10,546 nucleotides of DNA from JALONO01 sp038209965 (GTDB taxonomy: Bacteria > Bacteroidota > Bacteroidia > Cytophagales > Thermoflexibacteraceae). The stretch is taken from assembly GCA_038209965.1 (NCBI GenBank), contig JBBQXF010000145.1, positions 1 through 10,546 on the forward strand. The letters run 5' to 3'. A program made the position numbers and the translations under genes. Below the pieces are notes generated by a model. The model was not told where the DNA came from, searched no databases, and saw only the letters and a list, made by a program, of their open reading frames with translations. Of this stretch, positions 4,957 to 10,546 are shown in pieces. How positions within the stretch are numbered: the stretch's first letter is position 1; each line of letters starts with the position of its first letter.

Positions 4957-7416
4957 TTATTCCGAGCGCAAACTCTCCACCGGATTCATCAACGCGGCTT
5001 TGATAGATTGATAACTCACTGTTAGCAAAGCAATTACAATTGCACCAAGACCTGCAAGCGCAAAAAGTTCCCAGCGTATCCCAGTCTTGTACGCAAAATC
5101 TTTGAGCCACTCGTGGGTAAAATAGTAAGCAATTGGGGTCGCAAGGACGAAGGCAATCCCGACCAATTTTAGGAAATCTTTGGAGAGCAATAACGTAATT
5201 TGAGCAACCGTTGCGCCCAAGACTTTGCGAATTCCGATTTCCTTCGTGCGCTGATTTACCATGAAGGATACCAAGCCCAACAAGCCCAAAGCTGAAATCA
5301 AAATCGCTAGAAGAGTAGCGGCCTGCATGAGTTTCGCTGCTTTCTGCTCGCTCTCATAAAATTTGGCTATGCTTTCATCAAACCATTGGTAGCTAAATCT
5401 TTCATCCGTATCGGGATAGGCTTCGTCATACATTTTCTCAATTTTTGCCATCACTTTTTGAAAATCTTTGGCCGTTTTATTTTTCGTTTCTATTTTGAGA
5501 TTGAGCGTCCAAAATTCATTGTTGGCACAGGTAAGCACCATTGGAGCTATTTGCTTGCGCAGTGACTGAATATGGAAGTCTTTGACCACGCCCACAATAG
5601 GCTTGCGAACTTTGGTGTAGCTATTCATAATTTGCTGACCTATTGCCTCTTGCGGGTTGGTGAAGCCAAGCAACTTGAGATAAGTCTCATTGATGATCAT
5701 TTCCGTCGAGCTATCACTGTTGCTCAGGTTGCGCCCTGCCAATAATTTGAGTTCGAACATGCTGATGTGCGCCGTATCTGCTGCCTTCATGTGCACGTCA
5801 TGTACCAGCATTTCTTTGCCCTTCTCAAATTTCAAGGTGTTGATACTGTAGCCATTTCTTGCAATTGGACTATTACTCAGGCTAACTTGCTTGATTTCAG
5901 GAATTTGCTTGATGCGTTCGGCTAGGGTAAATTTCAATCTCTCCTTTGTTTCATCCCCCCAAAACCAAGGCGTACCGAAAATTATGATTTCATCTTTCTT
6001 GAAGCCCATGTCCTTCTCGATCAAGAAATCTATTTGGCTACCAATTATCAAAGTGCCAATGATAAATGCTTGTGAAATAGCAAATTGGGTAATGATGAGC
6101 GTTTTCCGTAAATAAGCCTTCCTACTTGTGCTATTGCCTGCCGAAATCTGGTTTTTCATTGCCAAGGCTGGCGAAAAAGAGGACAACACAAAGGCGGGAT
6201 AAAGTCCAGCTAAACAACTTACTATAACTAAAATACTTAGGAAGAAAAGTAAAATTGGGGGACTAAAAATACTAAATGTTAACCCTTCGGGAACAAAATC
6301 GGAAAAGAGCCAAATGGCTTGTTCAGTAATGAAAATGGAGAGCACAATCGCGAAAAAAGTAATGATTGAAGTTTCTCCCAAAAACTGAAAAATCAAATGT
6401 TTGCGGCTACTCCCCAGCACTTTCCTTACGCCCACTTCCTTCGCCCGATAAACCGCTTGGGCAGTTTCCAAATTAATAAAATTGATACAGGCAATCAATA
6501 ACAAAATCACTGCGACCAATACAAGTGCGTACAGCGTAGGCAGGTGTGCCTGCCTTGCAAAGTTGCCGTAGTCTTGGTTGAAATGGAAATCTGCAAGCGG
6601 CTGTAACGCTAACTTTCTCGCATACTCGTTGTCTTTTTTGTTGTTTACGTACTTATCGGCCAGCCCCATGAGTTGGGTGTTGAATTGCGAAGGAATGCTG
6701 CCATTACTTAGTTTGACAAAAAGCATTGAAGCAGAATTGGTACCACCCCAATCTTCTAAATTATGGTTTCTTTTCAAAATGCCATTGCTTGCAATACTTT
6801 TGAAAGCAATAAAATCGGTAAATCCCGCAAAATCAGAGGCTTGCCCAATATCTTTGACAATGCCAGTAACCGTGACCCAGAGCGAATCGCCATAGAGGAT
6901 TTGCCGCCCCATTGCCTCACTTTCCCCAAAATAAAGTTTTGCCTGTTTTTCGGTTAAAACTACCTGATTGGGCGCACTCAAAGCCGTTTCAGGCGAGCCT
7001 TTGAGCCAGTCATATTGAAAAATTTGGAAATATTCAGGCTCGGTAATCACTTTTTTGCCATTGCTCTCTATTTTGATAGGTTTTTCTTTGCCGTTGGGGA
7101 GGCTGATTTTGGCATAATATTCATGGAATGCCGCCACCGTTTCCAAGCCTGTAATTTCATTTCTCACCGCCGAGGGGGCTGCCGCCGAGATGCCCCGGTT
7201 TTTATGCCAATTCCCTACAATACCGATTTGCGAAGTAACCCGATAAATGCGTTCCTCGTCCTTATGGAAATTATCAAAACTTAACTCGTAATTGGCTACT
7301 AGGAAGATAAGTAAGCAAGAGCTAATCCCGATGGAAAGGCCCAAGATATTGATGAAGGCGTGCAACTTATTTCTAATCAAGTTGCGCCAAGCGACGGTGA
7401 GATAGTTTTTGAACAT
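4957..7416 (-). CDS. ABC transporter permease, FtsX/MacB family, two-lobed
   Basis: This 819-residue inner-membrane protein starts at the ATG ending at base 7416. The frame runs 24 codons further upstream, but MFKNYLTVAWRNLIRNKLHA is the usual beginning of this family in Bacteroidota. Layout: TM1 at 22-42; a periplasmic MacB-type domain at about 43-290; an FtsX domain with TMs near 294-314, 350-372 and 385-410, carrying the cytoplasmic motif AKEVGVRKVLGSSRKHL (325-341); TM5 at 438-460; a second periplasmic domain at about 461-695; and a second FtsX domain with TMs near 700-720, 748-766 and 784-803, carrying RTKEIGIRKVLGATVAQ (723-739). It ends in NPVESLRSE, a typical family tail. Relatives move lipoproteins, peptides or drugs, or respond to antimicrobial peptides, together with a MacB/LolD-type ATPase; no ATPase gene is present here, so the substrate is unknown. 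The gene is visibly richer in A+T than its neighbours, suggesting transfer or a different origin. Confidence 0.92.
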   Translation of the reverse strand: MFKNYLTVAWRNLIRNKLHAFINILGLSIGISSCLLIFLVANYELSFDNFHKDEERIYRVTSQIGIVGNWHKNRGISAAAPSAVRNEITGLETVAAFHEYYAKISLPNGKEKPIKIESNGKKVITEPEYFQIFQYDWLKGSPETALSAPNQVVLTEKQAKLYFGESEAMGRQILYGDSLWVTVTGIVKDIGQASDFAGFTDFIAFKSIASNGILKRNHNLEDWGGTNSASMLFVKLSNGSIPSQFNTQLMGLADKYVNNKKDNEYARKLALQPLADFHFNQDYGNFARQAHLPTLYALVLVAVILLLIACINFINLETAQAVYRAKEVGVRKVLGSSRKHLIFQFLGETSIITFFAIVLSIFITEQAIWLFSDFVPEGLTFSIFSPPILLFFLSILVIVSCLAGLYPAFVLSSFSPALAMKNQISAGNSTSRKAYLRKTLIITQFAISQAFIIGTLIIGSQIDFLIEKDMGFKKDEIIIFGTPWFWGDETKERLKFTLAERIKQIPEIKQVSLSNSPIARNGYSINTLKFEKGKEMLVHDVHMKAADTAHISMFELKLLAGRNLSNSDSSTEMIINETYLKLLGFTNPQEAIGQQIMNSYTKVRKPIVGVVKDFHIQSLRKQIAPMVLTCANNEFWTLNLKIETKNKTAKDFQKVMAKIEKMYDEAYPDTDERFSYQWFDESIAKFYESEQKAAKLMQAATLLAILISALGLLGLVSFMVNQRTKEIGIRKVLGATVAQITLLLSKDFLKLVGIAFVLATPIAYYFTHEWLKDFAYKTGIRWELFALAGLGAIVIALLTVSYQSIKAALMNPVESLRSE

Positions 7417-7507
7417 AAGTGGGTCGGAACATGCTATAAAGCGTTCATACAAAGCACTCAAACGAAAGACCACAATTAAAATACTCATTAGTAAGTAGTT
7501 GAAATAT

Positions 7508-7678
7508 TTATTTGTCCCGCTGTTGTGCGAAATCGGTAGATTTCGTCCGAAACTGGACGGCTACCCGGACTTCTTGCGCTAGGGAGCGGCGATTGGCCAC
7601 CAAGCTCGATTGTATCATCAAAGTGGGCCCAGCTCCCAATTTATTAGCGCGTTTCGACCAAAGGTTGTCATTGGGCAT
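7508..7678 (-). CDS. Possible small hypothetical protein (56 aa)
   Basis: An ATG on the minus strand (base 7678) opens 56 codons ending in TAA at 7508-7510, upstream of the ABC permease gene on the same strand with a 91-base gap. The start has AAAGG six bases upstream, a well-placed Shine-Dalgarno-like site, although such sites matter less in Bacteroidota. The product begins MPNDNLWSKRANKLGAG and ends FAQQRDK; it is basic and polar, with no signal peptide, no membrane segment and no family I recognise. Base composition is closer to the G/C-richer neighbours than to the permease gene. It could be a real small gene, a relic of a larger one, or a chance frame in a regulatory region; the last is at least as likely. 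Confidence 0.25.
   Translation of the reverse strand: MPNDNLWSKRANKLGAGPTLMIQSSLVANRRSLAQEVRVAVQFRTKSTDFAQQRDK
7528..7559. repeat. Two adjoining small hairpins
   Basis: CGAAATC (7528-7534) pairs exactly with GATTTCG (7539-7545) around GGTA. CGTCC (7544-7548) pairs exactly with GGACG (7555-7559) around GAAACT. The two stems share the CG at 7544-7545, so they would stack or compete. They lie in the divergent promoter region and could be an operator or leader structure, but nothing shows this directly. Confidence 0.35.
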
Positions 7679-7753
7679 TTTTTTCCTTTACTTCGGAGAA
7701 ATATACGTCTTCAGTTCGCGAGTCTTTTTATTTTGTTTAAATTTTTAAAAAAT

Positions 7754-10546
7754 ATGAATAAAAATTACTTAATTGTGTTTGTTTTATCTGTTTTATTAAC
7801 AGTTTGTTTCGTGCCAACCAATCAGTTACTGGCGCAGGATCCGGTGCTGAAAGGCTCAGCACTGTTTGGTTCGCTCAAGGCCCGATCCATTGGCCCGGCG
7901 GTGATGAGCGGCCGGGTGACGGATCTGGATGGAGTGGCCAAGAATCCCAAAATCCTGTACGTTGGCTCGGCTGGCGGCGGCGTATGGAAATCCAATGATG
8001 GTGGGGTGACTTTTGACCCTATTTTTGATAAATTCACCCAGTCTATTGGCAAAGTGACCATTGATCAAGCCCATCCCGATACGGTTTGGGTGGGCACGGG
8101 CGAGTCTTGGGTGCGCAACAGCACGTCGGTGGGCACGGGAATTTACAAGACGACCGACGGCGGTAAGAATTGGCAACCGATGGGCCTAGAAAAAACTGAG
8201 CGGATTAGTGATATTATCGTCCACCCAGCCAGATCCAACACGGTTTTTGTGGGGGCAATGGGCGGCCTTTGGCAGGCAAACCCTGACCGGGGCGTGTACC
8301 GCACTACCGACGGCGGCAAATCGTGGGAGAAAATCTTGTTTGTCAACGATCAGACGGGCTGTGCCGATCTGACCATTGATCCCAAAAATCCCGACATTCT
8401 TTTTGCTGCCATGTGGGAGTTCCGCCGCCTGCCCTGGACTTTCAATTCCGGTGGCCCGGGCAGCGAGCTCTACCAGACGACCGACGGCGGAAAAAATTGG
8501 CAGAAAGTACGCGCCAATAGTACTGGCTTACCCACGGGCATACTCGGGCGCATGGCGGTGGAGATTGCCCCGAGCAACCCCCAGACCATATATGCCACGG
8601 TGGAAGTGGACAAAAAGGAAGCCAAGGGAATGTATGTTTCCACCGACGGCGGGGCCAACTGGAAGCAAACGAGCAAGTCGGGCGGCACGACTGATCGTCC
8701 TTTTTACTACGCACGCTTAGTCGCCGATCCGTTTAATGACAGTTTGGTCTATAAAATGGCCACTAATCCCATCATCAGCAAGGATCGCGGCAATACTTTC
8801 CGCACGATCCAAAGTGGGATCCACTCCGATGCCCACGCGCTGTGGATCAACCCCAAAAACCCAGAAATGTTGTTTTTGGGTACCGATGGCGGGGTGTATC
8901 GCAGTTTTGATCGGGGAGCAAGGTGGGAACACCTCAAAAATTTGCCCCTTTCACAATTTTATCGGGTAAGTACAGACCTCGGATCGCCTTACAATGTGTA
9001 TGGTGGCTTGCAAGACAATGGTTCTTGGATGGGCCCATCGCGGAGTCCAAACGGCATTGAAAACCGCGATTGGCAGAATGTGGGCGGTGGTGATGGTTTC
9101 TGGGTCTTTCGTCATCCGGTCAATAAAGACTACATCTATTGCGAATATCAAGGGGGAAATTTGCTCCGGTTCAGCCTATCGACGCTCCAGACCAAGGACA
9201 TCAAGCCTTATCCAACTGCCCAAGATCCCAAGTTTCGCTTCAATTGGAACACGCCGATCCATTTGAGCCACCGCGATCCGCTACGGCTCTATTTGGGCGG
9301 CCAATTCCTGTTCCTATCCCAAGATTTTGGCGAATCATGGAAGAAAATATCACCAGATTTGACCACCAACGATCCGGCCAAACAACAACAGGGCAAATCG
9401 GGGGGCTTGACCATTGACAATTCGTCGGCCGAAAACCACTGTACCATTTACACGATAGCCGAATCGCCACTAGATGAAAAAATAATCTGGGTGGGTACCG
9501 ACGATGGCAATGTCCAGATCTCCACCGATGGTGGCAGTGCTTGGCGCAATGTCACGGCCAATGTCAATGCGGCGGAAGTGCCCAAAAATACTTGGGTGAG
9601 CCATATTGAAGCCAGTTGGTTTGATAAAAATATCGCCTTCGCGTCATTTGACGGGCACACCACCGGCGACCAGCAGCCTTACCTCCTCAAAACCAGCGAT
9701 GGGGGCAAAACCTGGAGCAGTATTGTCACCAGCGATCTCAAAGGGTACGCACACGTGGTGCGGCAGGATCGACAAAACCCTGATTTACTGTTTGTTGGCA
9801 CAGAGTTCGGCCTGTTTGTCACCGTGGATGGTGGCAAAAATTGGTCCCAGTTCACCAACGGGCTACCCAATGTAGGGATTCGCGATCTGACCATCCATCC
9901 TACCGAAAACGATTTGGTGCTGGCCACGCACGGGCGTGGGGTGATCATCATCGATGACATTACGCCGCTCCGCCAATTGACCAAAGAAATGCAGGCCAAA
10001 GATGTTGCTTTTTTTGATATGAAGCCCGTCATTCTGCGCAGCCAAGCTGGTTTTCAAGCATTCAATGGGGCCAGCGAGTTTGTGGGCGATAACCCCAGCG
10101 AGTCGGCCCAGATTACCTACTACTTGAAAAAGCGCCATACTTTTGGCGATATGTACCTCGAGGTGTTGGACAGCACGGGCAAACTGTTGAAAAAATTGGT
10201 CGCTGGCAAACAACCGGGCATCAACCGGGTAGAATGGCGCACCCGGTTCCCTGCCCCCAAAACCGCGACCGCCAATTCCGTGGCTATGGGGTCATTATTT
10301 GGCCCCACTTTGCCCGAGGGAACCTACACTGTGCGCTTGACCAAGGGCAAAGAAGTTTATACTACGATCCTCGCTTTGCGGGCCGACCCAAACCTGCCCT
10401 ACTCGACCGAAGAGCGGCAGCTACAGCAATCGACCATGCTCAAGCTTTACGACCTGACCGAGGAACTGGCCTATACGGCTGAGGTGGCGCAGTCGGCCAA
10501 AAAACAGGTGGATGAGTTGGCTAAGCAGTCAAAAAAATTAGCCAAG
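7754..10546 (+). CDS. Exported Vps10/BNR-repeat beta-propeller protein ('glycosyl hydrolase' type), C-terminus missing
   Basis: The frame opens at an ATG after an A/T-rich leader and runs 931 codons to the right edge without a stop. Residues 1-28 form a signal peptide (MNKNYLIVFVLSVLL core, cleavage near LLAQ|D). Eleven Asp-box motifs (S/T-x-D-x-G-x-x-W/F) follow at about residues 80, 133, 184, 242, 296, 342, 384, 522, 590, 647 and 690, each marking a blade turn of one or two beta-propellers. Signature stretches such as GRVTDLDGV, VYGGLQDNGSWMG and VLATHGRGVIIIDD match the large sortilin/Vps10-like exported proteins of Bacteroidota, usually annotated as BNR-repeat glycosyl hydrolases; relatives of roughly 1,000 residues are common. 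A smaller beta-sandwich-like region (about 760-870) comes next. The last visible part, about 885-931, is Lys/Ala-rich and helical and may be a coiled coil. No catalytic residues can be assigned, so glycan binding or hydrolysis is inference. A C-terminal secretion tag cannot be judged because that end lies outside the window. Confidence 0.88.
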   Translation, partial: MNKNYLIVFVLSVLLTVCFVPTNQLLAQDPVLKGSALFGSLKARSIGPAVMSGRVTDLDGVAKNPKILYVGSAGGGVWKSNDGGVTFDPIFDKFTQSIGKVTIDQAHPDTVWVGTGESWVRNSTSVGTGIYKTTDGGKNWQPMGLEKTERISDIIVHPARSNTVFVGAMGGLWQANPDRGVYRTTDGGKSWEKILFVNDQTGCADLTIDPKNPDILFAAMWEFRRLPWTFNSGGPGSELYQTTDGGKNWQKVRANSTGLPTGILGRMAVEIAPSNPQTIYATVEVDKKEAKGMYVSTDGGANWKQTSKSGGTTDRPFYYARLVADPFNDSLVYKMATNPIISKDRGNTFRTIQSGIHSDAHALWINPKNPEMLFLGTDGGVYRSFDRGARWEHLKNLPLSQFYRVSTDLGSPYNVYGGLQDNGSWMGPSRSPNGIENRDWQNVGGGDGFWVFRHPVNKDYIYCEYQGGNLLRFSLSTLQTKDIKPYPTAQDPKFRFNWNTPIHLSHRDPLRLYLGGQFLFLSQDFGESWKKISPDLTTNDPAKQQQGKSGGLTIDNSSAENHCTIYTIAESPLDEKIIWVGTDDGNVQISTDGGSAWRNVTANVNAAEVPKNTWVSHIEASWFDKNIAFASFDGHTTGDQQPYLLKTSDGGKTWSSIVTSDLKGYAHVVRQDRQNPDLLFVGTEFGLFVTVDGGKNWSQFTNGLPNVGIRDLTIHPTENDLVLATHGRGVIIIDDITPLRQLTKEMQAKDVAFFDMKPVILRSQAGFQAFNGASEFVGDNPSESAQITYYLKKRHTFGDMYLEVLDSTGKLLKKLVAGKQPGINRVEWRTRFPAPKTATANSVAMGSLFGPTLPEGTYTVRLTKGKEVYTTILALRADPNLPYSTEERQLQQSTMLKLYDLTEELAYTAEVAQSAKKQVDELAKQSKKLAK

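Larger units (their letters stand above)
7417..7753. other. Divergent intergenic region
   Basis: This 337-base region separates the minus-strand ABC permease gene from the plus-strand Vps10/BNR gene and should hold both promoters. The 60 bases before the ATG at 7754 are strongly A/T-rich, as is normal for Bacteroidota leaders. TTATTTTG (7728-7735) is one base away from the -7 box TAnnTTTG and would give an 18-base leader, but no matching -33 TTG was found, so it remains only a candidate. Two adjacent small hairpins lie at 7528-7559, and a possible 56-codon ORF lies at 7508-7678 minus; both have their own entries. Confidence 0.5.

Noticed and set aside
7417..7488. In-frame upstream extension of the ABC permease to base 7488
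   Set aside because: The family normally starts at MFKNYL..., and the extra 24 residues have no family character.
8151..9840. Recurrent ACCGACGGCGG-like DNA words inside the Vps10/BNR gene, as a possible DNA repeat array
   Set aside because: They are the codons of the Asp-box motif in a repeat protein; no CRISPR-like spacing or independent DNA repeat is involved.

Overview
The window looks like a chromosomal segment from a Bacteroidota bacterium (Cytophagales/Saprospirales-like; this assignment is inference). The reasons are A/T-rich leaders without clear Shine-Dalgarno sites, an FtsX-type ABC permease and a Vps10/BNR-repeat exported protein of kinds common in that phylum, and a CdaA whose N-terminus resembles Bacteroidota versions. 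Five protein genes are well supported; two of them run off the window edges.

Layout, left to right. (1) 1-440, minus: the N-terminal part of an exported repeat protein resembling DUF5650-type repeats. (2) 441-875: a gene-free stretch packed with inverted repeats, at least one of which is a plausible terminator for the next gene. (3) 876-3014, minus: a Tat-exported, GHL6-like putative glycoside hydrolase with a beta-galactosidase trimerisation-like domain. (4) 3015-3998: a 984-base gap whose only recognisable content is a decayed C-terminal piece of an ECF42-type (DUF6596) sigma factor. (5) 3999-4841, plus: the diadenylate cyclase gene cdaA, with a TTG start. (6) 4957-7416, minus: an 819-residue FtsX/MacB-type ABC permease, clearly richer in A+T than its neighbours, with no ATPase gene beside it. 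(7) 7417-7753: a divergent intergenic region with a possible 56-codon small ORF. (8) 7754-10546, plus: a very long exported beta-propeller protein with eleven Asp-box (BNR) motifs, still open at the right edge.

The genes do not form one operon or pathway: strands alternate, gaps are long and the functions are unrelated. Three encode exported proteins, of which the GHL6-like enzyme and the Vps10/BNR protein fit a polysaccharide- or glycan-handling lifestyle. CdaA is a core second-messenger enzyme. I see no convincing new multi-gene system. The points most worth a second look are the sigma-factor remnant, the hairpin cluster, and the uncharacterised Tat-exported glycosidase-like enzyme.
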